NCBI RefSeq assembly: GCF_000092825.1
Contig: NC_014168.1
Span: 1,355,946-1,419,945, forward strand
Origin: Segniliparus rotundus DSM 44985
GTDB lineage: Bacteria; Actinomycetota; Actinomycetes; Mycobacteriales; Mycobacteriaceae
DNA: 64,000 nt
Direction of reading: 5' to 3'
Below the pieces are notes generated by a model that did not search any database, was not told the DNA's origin, and saw nothing but the letters and a program-made list of their open reading frames with translations. This document shows, piece by piece, positions 39,715-49,372 of the stretch. The position numbers and the translations under genes were made by a program. Each line of letters begins with the position of its first letter. Positions within the stretch are counted from its first letter, which is position 1.

Positions 39715-41283
39715 ATGACAAAAAATATTCTCATCCCACTTCCTGGAAGTCATCGGGCCGCGCCCCACGCGATGGTCGCGAGGGCGCAGATCCCCGCCGA
39801 CGAACGACTCGTTGTGACCCTTGTGCTGCGTCGTCGGGCTTTGCTGCCCGAGGCTTTTATCCGGGAGCCCCAAACATTGAGCAGCTCGGAGCTGACCGAA
39901 AGCTATGGCGCTGATCCTGACGACGCCGACCTGGTCGCGAAAGTGCTCGGCCGTTTCGGGTTCGACATCCTCGAGACGGACTTGCGCTCGCGCAGAATCC
40001 GCGCCGAGGCTGACGCCGAAACCATTGAGCGGGCGTTCGGTTCGACGCTGTTCTGCCATGTGCCGGAAGACTCTGGTTCGAGCGCCGAGGTGTCCTACCG
40101 GTGCCGTGAAGGCGAACTGCAGCTCCCGGCGGAACTGGCCGATGTGGTCACGGCGGTCCTTGGGGTCGACAATCGGCCCCAGGCTCGCCCAAGCCTGCAA
40201 CTCGCCTCGGCCGCAACCGGCCTGGTCGCGTACACGCCGCCCGAACTCGCCCGAATTTACAATTTCCCCGAAGACGTTTCCGGAGCAGGCCAGCGGCTCG
40301 CGATCCTCGAACTTGGCGGAGGCTACTCCATCAGCGAGCTGCAAAATTATTTCGCACAACTGGGCGTCGCCGCCCCCACAGTCAGGTCCGTGTCCGTGGA
40401 CGGGGCCAGCAACGCCCCGCAAGGCACGCCGAACGGCCCGGACGGCGAAGTCCTCCTGGACATCGAGGTCGCCGGGGCAATGGCGAACGGCGCGGAAGTG
40501 ATCGTGTACTTCGCGCCGAACACCGACCAGGGCTTCCTCGACGCGGTGAGCAAAGCCATCCACGCTTCCCCGGCGCCGACAGCGCTGAGCATCAGCTGGG
40601 GAGCCCCGGAGTACGAATGGACAGACCAAGCGGTGAACGCGATGAACGAGGTTTTCGCCGACGCGGCTGCCCTGGGCGTGACCGTGATCGCAGCTGCTGG
40701 GGACGACGGCAGCTCCAACGGCGGCCTCTTCTGGGAGTCGGGAGTGAATTTCCCGGCCTCGAGCCAGCTTGTGCTCGCATGCGGCGGCACCACGCTGTAC
40801 GCGGACCCCTCGAGCGGGGCCGTCTCTTCGGAGACGGTTTGGAACGCCGGGTCTTCGGGAGCAACTGGCGGCGGGATCAGCGATCTGTTCTTGCGCCCCA
40901 CGTGGCAGTCGACGGTTTCGGTGCCAGGCGGGGGCAGGATGAGGGGCCTTCCTGACGTGTCCGCGGTGGCGGATTCCGGGACGGGGTACATCGTCCTCGT
41001 GGATGGCGTCTTGACGGTGCTCGGAGGGACGAGCGCAGTCGCGCCGCTCTGGGCGGCCCTTGTGTGCCGTCTCGTGGAATCACTCGGCAGACCGTTGGGG
41101 CTGCTGCAGCCGTTGATCTACCCCGAGTCCTTCGGACAGTCCGCCGCACCAGCCTTTCGCGACATCACGCAAGGGTCCAATGGCGCCTACCAGGCCGCCG
41201 CCGGGTGGGACGCCTGCACGGGCCTCGGCGTTCCGAACGGCGAGGCGTTGTTGGACCATCTGCGGCAACAAATCCAAACCTGA
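39715..41283 (+). CDS. sedolisin (S53) serine-carboxyl peptidase with pro-domain
   Basis: A 522-residue kumamolisin-like acid peptidase. Residues 1-165 are the activation pro-domain. The catalytic domain begins near GLVAYTPPELARIYNFP. Catalytic Glu and Asp are in GEVLLDIEVAGAM (ExxxD), the oxyanion Asp in AAAGDDGSSNGG and the nucleophile Ser in GGTSAVAPLWAAL. The Ca-binding end is FRDITQGSNGAYQAAAGWDACTGLG. There is no recognisable signal peptide although the family is normally secreted. The ATG at 39715 follows an AT-rich gap with no clear ribosome-binding site, which suggests acquisition. Confidence 0.9.
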   Translation: MTKNILIPLPGSHRAAPHAMVARAQIPADERLVVTLVLRRRALLPEAFIREPQTLSSSELTESYGADPDDADLVAKVLGRFGFDILETDLRSRRIRAEADAETIERAFGSTLFCHVPEDSGSSAEVSYRCREGELQLPAELADVVTAVLGVDNRPQARPSLQLASAATGLVAYTPPELARIYNFPEDVSGAGQRLAILELGGGYSISELQNYFAQLGVAAPTVRSVSVDGASNAPQGTPNGPDGEVLLDIEVAGAMANGAEVIVYFAPNTDQGFLDAVSKAIHASPAPTALSISWGAPEYEWTDQAVNAMNEVFADAAALGVTVIAAAGDDGSSNGGLFWESGVNFPASSQLVLACGGTTLYADPSSGAVSSETVWNAGSSGATGGGISDLFLRPTWQSTVSVPGGGRMRGLPDVSAVADSGTGYIVLVDGVLTVLGGTSAVAPLWAALVCRLVESLGRPLGLLQPLIYPESFGQSAAPAFRDITQGSNGAYQAAAGWDACTGLGVPNGEALLDHLRQQIQT

Positions 41284-41378
41284 CCGGCCATATCCATAAG
41301 TGAACGAGGAGGTCGCCGTGCTGTGCGGTCATGCGGGAAAGCACGGCGACGTTCCTGTTCGAGGAGCCGACGCGCGCG

Positions 41379-42632
41379 TCACGGCTGTGGTCCTCGCGGC
41401 AAAAGCCGCACCGGAAGGTGCAGCGAGGGCCGTGGGATGGGCTGCCGGTCGCTTTGCCGTTTCGCGTTTCGGTACACCTCGGCGGTCCGTTCCGCGACGC
41501 GGAGCCAGTCGAATTCACTGCTGATCCGCTCCCGCGCTGCTTTTGCTCTGCGCGCCGAGCGCGTCGGGCTCGCGAGCGAGCGGCTCACCGCTTCGGCGAG
41601 CGCGGGGACGTCGCCGGGCGGGAAAGACCAGCCGGTGCGGTTTTCAGCCACCGCCTCGCCCAGCCCGCCGGTGTCGGCCACGACCAGAGGTATTCCTGCG
41701 GCCGCGCCTTCCAGCGCGACTAAGCCGAAAGGCTCGTAACGGCTCGGCACGACCATCACAGAGGACGACCGCATATGGCGGCGGATTCCGACGTGGTCGA
41801 GGTTCCCGAAAAACCTGACCGCGCTGGCCACCTTGTGATCCCGAGCCACCTCGCGGAGCCAGCGCTCCTGGGTGCCTGCGCCGACCACAGACAGCGTCGT
41901 CCCTGGGTGCGCTTCGCGGATCAGAGGCAGCGATTCGATGAGGTCGTGCACGCCTTTCTCGTATTCGAGCCGTCCCACGAAGAGCAATTTGGGCACCGCG
42001 GCACAGCGGTCCGGGGGTGTGAACGGCCATGCGGACAGATCGATGCCATTGGGGATCACCGACGGCTCCTCGGCGGCCCCCGTGATCCCGAAGAGCGCGC
42101 TCGTTTCGCGGCGCATGGACTCCGAGCAGCAAATCAGCGCGTCTGAGGAGCGCACCAGCCAGTGCTCTGCCGAATGCACTTGAGCGCTGACCGCATTGCC
42201 GATCCAGCCGTCGTGACGGCCCGCTTCAGTGGCGTGGACTGTGGTGATGAGCGGGATGTCGAGGTGTTCGGCCAACGCGATCGCGGGGGCCGCCACCAGC
42301 CAGTCATGGGCGTGCAGCACATCGGGTTGGAACGTTTCTGCGAGCGAGAGGCCGGCCCGGAGCATCGCGTGGCCCAGCGAGAGCGTCCACGCGACCAGAT
42401 CGGAGCCGAATTCGAGGCTCAACGGGTCTTCGGGCACCAACACGACCCGCACGCCGTCCTGTGTTGTCTCGGGGCGCGGGCACTGCGAGGCTGTGGCCCC
42501 CATCGGGCCTCGGGACAGCACTGCAACCTCGTGTCCGAGAGCGGCCAGGGCCTTGGCCAGCTCCTGCACATGCTTGCCGAGCCCGCCGACCACGACGGGA
42601 GGATGCTCCCAGCTGAGCAAGAGGACGCGCAT
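41379..42632 (-). CDS. GT4 glucosyltransferase (Rv3032-like)
   Basis: A 417-residue retaining glycosyltransferase of the GlgA/GT4 type. In mycobacteria this enzyme makes the alpha-1,4-glucan backbone of methylglucose lipopolysaccharides. The N-terminus LLSWEHPPVVVGGLGKHVQELAKAL is the glycan-synthase donor loop. Later blocks are LFVGRLEYEKGVHDLIESLP and VPSRYEPFGLVALEGAAAGIPLVVADTGGL, the EX7E motif. The ATG overlaps the GH57 stop by one base (TGATG). The block matches Rv3032-Rv3031-Rv3030. Confidence 0.9.
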   Translation of the reverse strand: MRVLLLSWEHPPVVVGGLGKHVQELAKALAALGHEVAVLSRGPMGATASQCPRPETTQDGVRVVLVPEDPLSLEFGSDLVAWTLSLGHAMLRAGLSLAETFQPDVLHAHDWLVAAPAIALAEHLDIPLITTVHATEAGRHDGWIGNAVSAQVHSAEHWLVRSSDALICCSESMRRETSALFGITGAAEEPSVIPNGIDLSAWPFTPPDRCAAVPKLLFVGRLEYEKGVHDLIESLPLIREAHPGTTLSVVGAGTQERWLREVARDHKVASAVRFFGNLDHVGIRRHMRSSSVMVVPSRYEPFGLVALEGAAAGIPLVVADTGGLGEAVAENRTGWSFPPGDVPALAEAVSRSLASPTRSARRAKAARERISSEFDWLRVAERTAEVYRNAKRQSDRQPIPRPSLHLPVRLLPRGPQP

Positions 42633-44200
42633 CAGCGCGGACCGAGACGACGCGCGTCGAGCTGGCCGAACAGGCTGTCGGCGATGTTCCAGCCCTGGGC
42701 GAGGCGAACAGCTTTGCCCTCGTGGCCGGACTCAGCGGCCTGGGCGATCTCGCGCACCGCGTGCGCGTGCAGGTGCGCCCGGTCCCGCGCGTACTGGGCG
42801 GCAGTGTCCTTGCTCACCAGGAATGCCCAGTCGCTCGCGACGGTGAGCAGTGTTTCGCGCAGGATCTGATCGCTCACCCGGTCCCGGAACAGCTGCGTCC
42901 CGGCGAGCCGCTTGTCGACGGTCCGCAGCGCTGTTTCCGCCACGTCCGCGTTGAGCTCGACGAGGTCGGCGACTTGCGGCCCGGACCACACCCGCCAGTC
43001 TTTTCCAGAGCCCCAGGAGCAGTCCGCGGGGTCGAGGCGCTCGCCGACAAAACCGTTCGCCGCCGCCTCGGCGAGCGTGCCGACCCGCACGCCCGCCGCC
43101 GGCAGCGCGGTCAGCACTTGCTCAAGCCATTGCGGCCCCTCATGCCACCAGTGGCCGAAGAGCTCGGTGTCGAACGCCGCGACCACCAGGGCGGGCCGCC
43201 CAGTCCGCGCGGATTCGGCGGAGAGCCGCTCGCGCACGGTTTGCACGAAGTCGTCCACGTCTCGGCGCACGGCGATCTGTGCCCGAGCGGGGTCGTAGGG
43301 GGCTTTCTCCTCGCCGGGGACATGATGCCCGGTCACTCGGGCCGGTTTGAGACCGACGAGATGGTCGTAGGTGTGGAAGTCGCGGTACGCGCCGTCCCCC
43401 GGGTAGCCGGACTTCGGCGACCACACCCGGTATGTGACCGCGAGGTCGCGCCCGAACGCGAGCACATCTGTGCCCTCCACCGGTCGCGCGAGCGTGGTCT
43501 CGCCGTGCATCGCGGGCCCGTCGAGCAGGAACCGCCGCACGCCGGCTTGTGCGTATTCTGCGCCCATCCCTGGCGTGAACGCGCATTCGGGCGCCCAAAT
43601 CCCCCCGGGGCGCCCGAGCCCGCGGGCCTGCGCGTCGGCGAGGCCCTCTCGCAGGGCGAACTCGCGCAGCCTCGGGTGCAGCAACGGGCTGAAGGAGTGG
43701 GCGAGCGGCCCGCCGAGCAGCTCGATCACACCGGAATCCACCAGATCTCGCACCACCGGGGACCCGCCGTGCAGCCAGTTGGACTCGAACTCGGCGAGCG
43801 CCGCGCCAGCCTCTCGGCGCTCGTGCGCGCCGAGGCGGCGCAGCGCCTCTGGCGAGCTTGCGGTGCCCGGACGAGCCCCGGTGGATTGGACAACGGCGGC
43901 CTCGTCGGCGCGCAGGGCCCAGTTCGCGAGCCAATGCCGCATGCCGGCCAGGGCGCTGGGGTCGTCCAGCTGCGCCGCCAACACCGGGGTGAGCGACAAA
44001 GAGAGCAGGTTCGCGCGTCCGCGCTCGCCCAGCCTGCGCAGCAGGGAGAACAGCGGCAGATACGACTGCGCCCAAGCTTGATACAGCCACTCTTCGCCCA
44101 CCGGCCACCGGCCGTGGTGGACCACCCAGGGCAGGTGGGTGTGCAGAACGAGGGAGAACATGCCGGGCACGGTCTGACCCGCCGCGCCGCCCCGAGTCAC
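42632..44200 (-). CDS. GH57 alpha-1,4-glucan branching enzyme (Rv3031-like)
   Basis: A 522-residue GH57 enzyme, proposed to branch the glucan chain of methylglucose lipopolysaccharide. GH57 landmarks are FSLVLHTHLPWVVHHGRWPVGEEWL at the N-terminus, the catalytic Glu in GGIWAPECAFTPGM and the catalytic Asp in VAAFDTELFGHWWHEGP. A helical C-terminal domain follows. The GTG at 44200 overlaps the methyltransferase stop as GTGA; an internal ATG at 44161 has no ribosome-binding site. Confidence 0.92.
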   Translation of the reverse strand: MTRGGAAGQTVPGMFSLVLHTHLPWVVHHGRWPVGEEWLYQAWAQSYLPLFSLLRRLGERGRANLLSLSLTPVLAAQLDDPSALAGMRHWLANWALRADEAAVVQSTGARPGTASSPEALRRLGAHERREAGAALAEFESNWLHGGSPVVRDLVDSGVIELLGGPLAHSFSPLLHPRLREFALREGLADAQARGLGRPGGIWAPECAFTPGMGAEYAQAGVRRFLLDGPAMHGETTLARPVEGTDVLAFGRDLAVTYRVWSPKSGYPGDGAYRDFHTYDHLVGLKPARVTGHHVPGEEKAPYDPARAQIAVRRDVDDFVQTVRERLSAESARTGRPALVVAAFDTELFGHWWHEGPQWLEQVLTALPAAGVRVGTLAEAAANGFVGERLDPADCSWGSGKDWRVWSGPQVADLVELNADVAETALRTVDKRLAGTQLFRDRVSDQILRETLLTVASDWAFLVSKDTAAQYARDRAHLHAHAVREIAQAAESGHEGKAVRLAQGWNIADSLFGQLDARRLGPR

Positions 44201-44985
44201 GCCTTGGCTCCGAAGGCGATCAGGTCGAGGCTTGTGTCAAGCTCGCCGACAGTTTCATATGCGCGGGTCTCGAACACGAAATCTTTTGTCGTCACGCTCG
44301 ACACCGCGTCGCGCAGCGCCTCCGGCCACGCTTGGCCCGAGATGGCCAGCTCGGTTTGGGCGCCGATCAGCCCGCCGGGGTGTTTCGAGTCGAGTTCGGC
44401 CAAACGGGCGCCGTGGTACAAGCCCGTCATGGATGTGCGCGCGAATCCGGCTTCGACCATGAGGTCCCAGAGCTCCTTCGGCGCGAACTCTTTGGTGTGG
44501 AACGGGTTCAGCGGCGTTCGCCGACCGGGGGAGAAGGTGATCCGATTGGGGGTGGAGACCACGAGCGTCCCGTTTTCCCGCAGGACACGGTGGCATTCGC
44601 GCAGGAAGCCGATCTGATCCCAAAGATGCTCGATCACCTGGAGGTTGACGATCACATCGATGGAGCCGGATTGGAACGGCAGCGCCGCCAGATTGCCTCG
44701 GACCGCTGCGACCTGGGGATATTTGGCGCAGGTGTGCGCGATGGCTTGCTGGTCGTAGTCGAGGGCGAACACTGTTTCGGCGTGCTGCGCCAACAGATTC
44801 GCGCCGTATCCTTCGCCGGAACCTGCTTCGAGCACGACTTTGGCCGCGCACAGCTCGTTTCCGGCGGGGGAGAGCATCTGGTACACGGCTTCATGTCTGC
44901 GGAACCAGTAGTTCTCCCTGGCCACGCCGGGGACGGTCCGCTCTCCGGTGAGCGGCAGGGGGTCGAGTTCAGATGGTGTGGACAT
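44197..44985 (-). CDS. SAM-dependent methyltransferase (Rv3030-like)
   Basis: A 262-residue class I methyltransferase with motif I VVLEAGSGEGYGANLLA (about 50) and post-motifs VFALDYDQQAIAH and IVNLQVIEHLWDQIGFL. Its position first in an operon with GT4 and GH57 genes suggests sugar O-methylation in the methylglucose lipopolysaccharide pathway. That role is inferred from synteny. The ATG at 44985 is preferred to a much longer upstream frame that runs over fixA. It is divergent from fixA. Confidence 0.85.
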   Translation of the reverse strand: MSTPSELDPLPLTGERTVPGVARENYWFRRHEAVYQMLSPAGNELCAAKVVLEAGSGEGYGANLLAQHAETVFALDYDQQAIAHTCAKYPQVAAVRGNLAALPFQSGSIDVIVNLQVIEHLWDQIGFLRECHRVLRENGTLVVSTPNRITFSPGRRTPLNPFHTKEFAPKELWDLMVEAGFARTSMTGLYHGARLAELDSKHPGGLIGAQTELAISGQAWPEALRDAVSSVTTKDFVFETRAYETVGELDTSLDLIAFGAKA

Positions 44986-45063
44986 GTGGGGAACAACAGT
45001 ATCAAGAGGGCCAGGTGCTGTTTTTTCGGAGGCGATGCGGTACCGTTTCCCTAGCGGTGGTAC

Positions 45064-45079
45064 GTTACTCACGGGTAAC
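45064..45079. promoter_or_regulatory. inverted repeat upstream of fixA
   Basis: GTTAC and GTAAC flank six bases (TCACGG) in the 282-base gap between the divergent methyltransferase and fixA genes. It is a compact dyad of the type bound by TetR/FadR-like regulators. The regulator is not identifiable from this window. Confidence 0.4.
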
Positions 45080-45267
45080 TTGAAGCTTCGTCGCAAAGTT
45101 TCGCCCCGAGCGCAGCGTTCTGATCGCAGCTCGTGCAAGCGAAAGTTTTCGAGAGACTTCTTCACGCGCGCAGTCCCGCGGGTCGCCCGGCGCACACCGC
45201 CATGGCGGCGCTCCCCAGCGCCGCCGCCCAACCGAAAACGTCGATCGAGGAGACACGAGGCAAACCC

Positions 45268-46059
45268 ATGCCGAATATCGTTGTACTGATCAAGCAGGTT
45301 CCGGACACCTGGTCCGAGCGCAAACTGACCGATAGCGACTACACCTTGGACCGGGGCGCGGCCGACGCGGTCCTCGACGAGATCAACGAGCGCTCGGTCG
45401 AAGAGGCGCTGCAAATCAAAGAACGCGACGGGGGCGAGGTCGTCGTCCTGACCGTTGGGCCCGAGCGCGCCGGCGAGGCTGTGCGCAAAGCGCTGTCCAT
45501 GGGCGCTGACCGCGCCGTGCACGTCCAGGACGACGCGATCCGAGGCTCTGACGCGATTCAGACTGCCTGGGTGATCGCCAAGGCGCTCGGCACCATCGAG
45601 GGCGTGAGCCTGGTCATCGCCGGCAACGAGTCCACAGACGGCCGTGTCGGCGCGGTCCCCGCGATCGTCGCGGAGTACCTGGGCCTGCCCCAGCTCACCA
45701 GCGTCCGCGAGCTCACGTTCGACGGCGAGAGCATCACCGCCGTGCGCGAGACCGACGAGGCCGTCTACACGCTCAAAGCCACGCTCCCCGCGATCGTCTC
45801 GGTGACGGAGAAGATCAACGAGCCCAGGTTCCCGTCCTTCAAGGGCATCATGGCCGCGAAGAAGAAGCCGGTCGAGGTGCTTTCCCTCGCCGACCTCGGC
45901 GTCGAGGCGGACGAGGTCGGCTTCGCGAACGCTGGCTCCAAGGTCCAGTCGGTGACCGCCAAGCCGCCGAAGTCGGCTGGCGAGAAGGTCGTGGACGAGG
46001 GCGACGGCGAAGGCGGCCCGAAGATCGCGCAGTACCTCATTTCCCACAAGATCATCTGA
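45268..46059 (+). CDS. fixA: electron transfer flavoprotein beta subunit
   Basis: The beta subunit of ETF carries electrons from acyl-CoA dehydrogenases to the quinone pool. It has 263 residues with PNIVVLIKQVPDTWSERKL at the N-terminus, the ETF-beta signature VIAGNESTDGRVGAVPAIVAEYLGLPQLT and EPRFPSFKGIMAAKKKP. The ATG at 45268 has GAGGAGACACGAGG upstream. fixB follows after 46 bases. Confidence 0.96.
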   Translation: MPNIVVLIKQVPDTWSERKLTDSDYTLDRGAADAVLDEINERSVEEALQIKERDGGEVVVLTVGPERAGEAVRKALSMGADRAVHVQDDAIRGSDAIQTAWVIAKALGTIEGVSLVIAGNESTDGRVGAVPAIVAEYLGLPQLTSVRELTFDGESITAVRETDEAVYTLKATLPAIVSVTEKINEPRFPSFKGIMAAKKKPVEVLSLADLGVEADEVGFANAGSKVQSVTAKPPKSAGEKVVDEGDGEGGPKIAQYLISHKII

Positions 46060-46105
46060 ACCGTCCGACGCACGCACCGAAAAAGACTGACTTTAGGAGA
46101 AAATC

Positions 46106-47062
46106 ATGGCTGAAGTTCTCGCTCTCATCGACTACGCGGACGGCGCTCCGCGCAAGGCAGCTCTCGAGCTGATCACTGCCGCGAACACCATCGGCGAGGC
46201 GTCTGCTGTCGTCGTCGGCGCACCGGGCACCGCTGATTCGCTCGCCGCCGCGCTCAAGGCCGCCGGTGCCCACAAGATCTACGCCGCCGAGTCCGAGATC
46301 GCGACGAAGTACTTCCTCACCCCCAAGGTGGACGTGCTCGCCGCTCTCGCGGAGTCGGCTTCCCCTGCCGCGATCCTCATCTCGGCCTCGATCGACGGCA
46401 AAGAGGTCGCAGGGCGGGTCGCAGCACGGCTCGGCTCTGGACTTTTGACCGACGTTGTCGAGGTCAAGCAGGACGGCTCCGCCGTGCACTCGATCTTCGG
46501 CGGCGCGTTCACCGTGGACGCCGAGACCACCGGCGGGATCCCGGTCATCTCCGTTCGTCCGGGCTCTGTCACCGCGGCCCCGCAGGAGGCCGCTGGCGCT
46601 GTGGAGAACATCGAAGTCCCTGAGCCCGCCGCCAACGCCGTGGAGATTCTTTCCACGGAGCCGCTGCAGAAGGGCGACCGTCCGGAGCTCACCGAGGCGA
46701 CCATCGTGGTCTCCGGCGGGCGTGGCGTCGGCAGCGCCGACAACTTCCATGTCGTCGAGTCCCTCGCCGATTCCTTCGGCGCGGCGGTCGGCGCGTCCCG
46801 TGCTGCTGTGGACTCCGGCTTCTACCCGGGCCAGTTCCAAGTCGGCCAAACCGGCAAGACCGTCTCGCCGCAGCTGTACGTCGCGCTCGGCATCTCCGGC
46901 GCGATCCAGCACCGCGCGGGCATGCAGACGTCGAAGACCATCATCGCGGTGAACAAGGACGAAGAGGCCCCGATCTTCGAGATCGCGGACTACGGTGTGG
47001 TCGGCGACCTGTTCAAGGTCGCCCCGACTCTCGAGAAAGAGGTCAAGAGCCACAAAGGCTGA
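46106..47062 (+). CDS. fixB: electron transfer flavoprotein alpha subunit
   Basis: The FAD-binding alpha subunit of ETF, 318 residues. The C-terminal FAD domain shows [59 protein letters not shown] and [24 protein letters not shown]-type sequence (here [13 protein letters not shown]). AGGAGAAAATC precedes the ATG. A long palindrome 14 bases after its stop terminates the fixAB operon. Confidence 0.97.
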   Translation: MAEVLALIDYADGAPRKAALELITAANTIGEASAVVVGAPGTADSLAAALKAAGAHKIYAAESEIATKYFLTPKVDVLAALAESASPAAILISASIDGKEVAGRVAARLGSGLLTDVVEVKQDGSAVHSIFGGAFTVDAETTGGIPVISVRPGSVTAAPQEAAGAVENIEVPEPAANAVEILSTEPLQKGDRPELTEATIVVSGGRGVGSADNFHVVESLADSFGAAVGASRAAVDSGFYPGQFQVGQTGKTVSPQLYVALGISGAIQHRAGMQTSKTIIAVNKDEEAPIFEIADYGVVGDLFKVAPTLEKEVKSHKG

Positions 47063-47075
47063 GTTTCAGCTTCCC

Positions 47076-47115
47076 GGCCAGGGCGGCGGACCCAATTGGG
47101 TCCGCCGCCCTGGCC
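47076..47115 (+). terminator. 40-bp perfect palindrome terminating fixAB
   Basis: Arm GGCCAGGGCGGCGGACCCAA is followed directly by its exact reverse complement, so the stem could be up to 20 bp with almost no loop. It begins 14 bases after the fixB stop. No U-tract follows. Position supports a strong intrinsic terminator. Confidence 0.75.
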
Positions 47116-47369
47116 GTTGTGAGGACATTCGCCACCAGCACAAGGACATCGGTCTCTCACCTGGGGAGCGTCAAAGAGGAGAGACTGTTCCGATCAGGAA
47201 AAACGAGTCCGATAAGGAAAAACGAGCCGAGGAGCCGCGGAGATGATCTGTCAGAAATGGGGAAGCCGTCGTGCGGCGGGTCTGTGGCTGCCTGAGGACC
47301 GAGCGCTGAGGCAGAGCGAAAGACATCGTCGTGCGCGAACAGCTCCCTCCTCCGGTAACGTGGCCGCCC

Positions 47370-47894
47370 ATGAACCAGAGCGCCGCGCCCGCCTTTCCCA
47401 TTCGTGACGCGACGACGGCGGACGCGGCAGCATGCGCGGCCATTTACGCCCCGTACGTCCTGGACACGGCGATCTCGTTCGAGGAGGTCCCACCGACGAC
47501 AGAGGAGATGGCTGCTCGGATCGAAAACGCGTTGCAAGAGTACGCCTGGCTCGTGTTGGAGCGCGAGGGCGCCGTGGTCGGATACGCCTACGGCGGCAGA
47601 TTCGCCCCGCGTGCGGCGTACCGCTACAGCTGCGAGGTGAGCGTGTACCTCAAGCTCGGCGAAGTCGGCAAAGGAGGCGGGCGGGCCCTGTACACAGAAC
47701 TGCTCGACCGCCTCGCGCAACGCGGCTACCAGCAGGCCTTCGGCGGGTACGTGCTGCCCAACCTCGCGAGCGAGGCGCTGCACCGCTCGATGGGTTTCCG
47801 CCTTGCCGGGGTGAACCGCAAGGTCGGCCACAAGCTCGGAGCATGGCGTGATGTGGCCTGGGTCCAGCGCGACCTCGCGACGCTGTCATGCTGA
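47370..47894 (+). CDS. GNAT N-acetyltransferase (phosphinothricin acetyltransferase-like)
   Basis: A 174-residue GNAT with the start FPIRDATTADAAACAAIYAPYVLDTAISFEE, typical of the Pat/Bar subgroup that acetylates small amines. The acetyl-CoA-binding region is YLKLGEVGKGGGRALYTELLDRL, close to the usual R/Q-G-x-G-x-G/A loop. FGGYVLPNLASEALHRSMGF follows. The substrate is unknown. Its place after fixB matches Rv3027c. The ATG at 47370 lacks a strong ribosome-binding site. Confidence 0.85.
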   Translation: MNQSAAPAFPIRDATTADAAACAAIYAPYVLDTAISFEEVPPTTEEMAARIENALQEYAWLVLEREGAVVGYAYGGRFAPRAAYRYSCEVSVYLKLGEVGKGGGRALYTELLDRLAQRGYQQAFGGYVLPNLASEALHRSMGFRLAGVNRKVGHKLGAWRDVAWVQRDLATLSC

Positions 47895-48026
47895 CCGGGT
47901 CAGCAACGCGCCATCCCGGCTGACGGCGAACACACAGGTGGCTGTGCGGATCGTTGCGGACGGCAAGAAAATTTGCGAGTCGGCGCAGCGCAGTGGAACC
48001 GCGAATTGCAACAGCGCGCTGTCCTT

Positions 48027-49352
48027 TTAGGCGCTCCCCGCGCTTGTCGGCGCCTCGCGCCGCAGGAACCCTCCTCGCCAAAACCACGCTGTGGCGGCCA
48101 GGCTGAAGGACGAGGCCACGAAGAGCCAGAGGCCAGGGGCGCTGTTGCCCTCGTGGCGGCGCAGCCATGTCACACCCAGCTCCGTGAACGTGCCGACGAG
48201 CGTCGCCAGGCTGTAGGCGAGCGAGAACCCCGTGGTGCGCACATCGTCGGGCATGACCTCCACCAGCGCCACGACCAGAGCGCCGTTGTATCCCGCGTAG
48301 AGCAGTGAGAGCCATAATTCCACGGCTGCCATATGGCCGAGCGACGGATGCCCCACGAGCCACAGCAGGGCCGGGTACGCGGTCAGCACCCCGAGGGCGG
48401 AGAAGACGGCGAGGAGCGGGCCCCGCCCGACCCGGTCGGACATGGCCCCGAACACCGGCAGAAGAACAAGGTTCGACACCCCGACGCAGAGCGTCACAAA
48501 GAGGCTTTGGCCGGAGGTGAGGCTCAGCACTTCGCGTCCGAAGGTCGGCGTGTAGTTCGTGATGAAGTAGAAGTACACCGTGGTCATGACGACCCAGCCC
48601 ATCCCGGCGAGCACGACGGGCATATTGTTGGCGATGCTTTGGCGGATCTCGGCGAAACTGGGATGGTGCTTTTTGTTGGCGAACTCCTCTGTCTCCTGCA
48701 GGGAACGCCGGATGAAGAAGAGCACCGGCAGGATCAGGCAGCCGATGACGAAGGGAATCCGCCACCCCCATTCGGCCGCCACCCGCGCGGGTATTTCCTC
48801 GCGCACCAGGAGCCCGAGCAGGGCCGCCACGACGACGGCCGCCTGTTGGCTGGCGGACTGCCAGCTGACGAAGAAGCCCTTGCGTCCGAGCGGGGCGGCT
48901 TCAGCGAGATACACCGAGACGCCGCCGAGCTCCACGCCAGCGGAGAACCCTTGCAGGAGCCTGCCGAGGAGCACCAAGAGCGGAGCGAGCACGCCGATGG
49001 CGGCGTAGTCGGGCGTGAAGGCGATCGCGGCCGTGCCAGTCGCCATGATCCCCAAGGTCACCACGAGCCCCTTGCGCCTGCCCATCCGGTCGACATACCC
49101 GCCGAGGACCAGCGCGCCCACCGGGCGCATGACCGAGCCGAGCCAAAACGTCGCGAACGCGGCGAGCTCGGAGATGTAGTGGCTGTGCGCGGGGAAGTAG
49201 GCGCGGGCGATGTCGCCGGCGAAGATGCCGAACAAGATGAAGTCGTACATCTCGAAGAAATTCCCGCCCACCACGCGCAACACCATGGCTGACTGGGATT
49301 TGGCGTTTTGCCACACGACTGTCTTCTCCTCTCGCTCTGCCACCGGTAGCAC
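48027..49352 (-). CDS. MFS metabolite:H+ symporter (MHS family)
   Basis: A 441-residue 12-span transporter. The first span region [21 protein letters not shown] and the loop [17 protein letters not shown] (MFS motif A) plus [22 protein letters not shown] are typical of the metabolite:H+ symporters for citrate, alpha-ketoglutarate, proline or similar solutes. The substrate cannot be named. The GTG at 49352 is the start. It is divergent from ureG, with 20 bases between starts, so the promoters must overlap or face each other. Confidence 0.88.
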   Translation of the reverse strand: MLPVAEREEKTVVWQNAKSQSAMVLRVVGGNFFEMYDFILFGIFAGDIARAYFPAHSHYISELAAFATFWLGSVMRPVGALVLGGYVDRMGRRKGLVVTLGIMATGTAAIAFTPDYAAIGVLAPLLVLLGRLLQGFSAGVELGGVSVYLAEAAPLGRKGFFVSWQSASQQAAVVVAALLGLLVREEIPARVAAEWGWRIPFVIGCLILPVLFFIRRSLQETEEFANKKHHPSFAEIRQSIANNMPVVLAGMGWVVMTTVYFYFITNYTPTFGREVLSLTSGQSLFVTLCVGVSNLVLLPVFGAMSDRVGRGPLLAVFSALGVLTAYPALLWLVGHPSLGHMAAVELWLSLLYAGYNGALVVALVEVMPDDVRTTGFSLAYSLATLVGTFTELGVTWLRRHEGNSAPGLWLFVASSFSLAATAWFWRGGFLRREAPTSAGSA

Positions 49353-49372
49353 GGCGCTGTAGGCTCAACACC

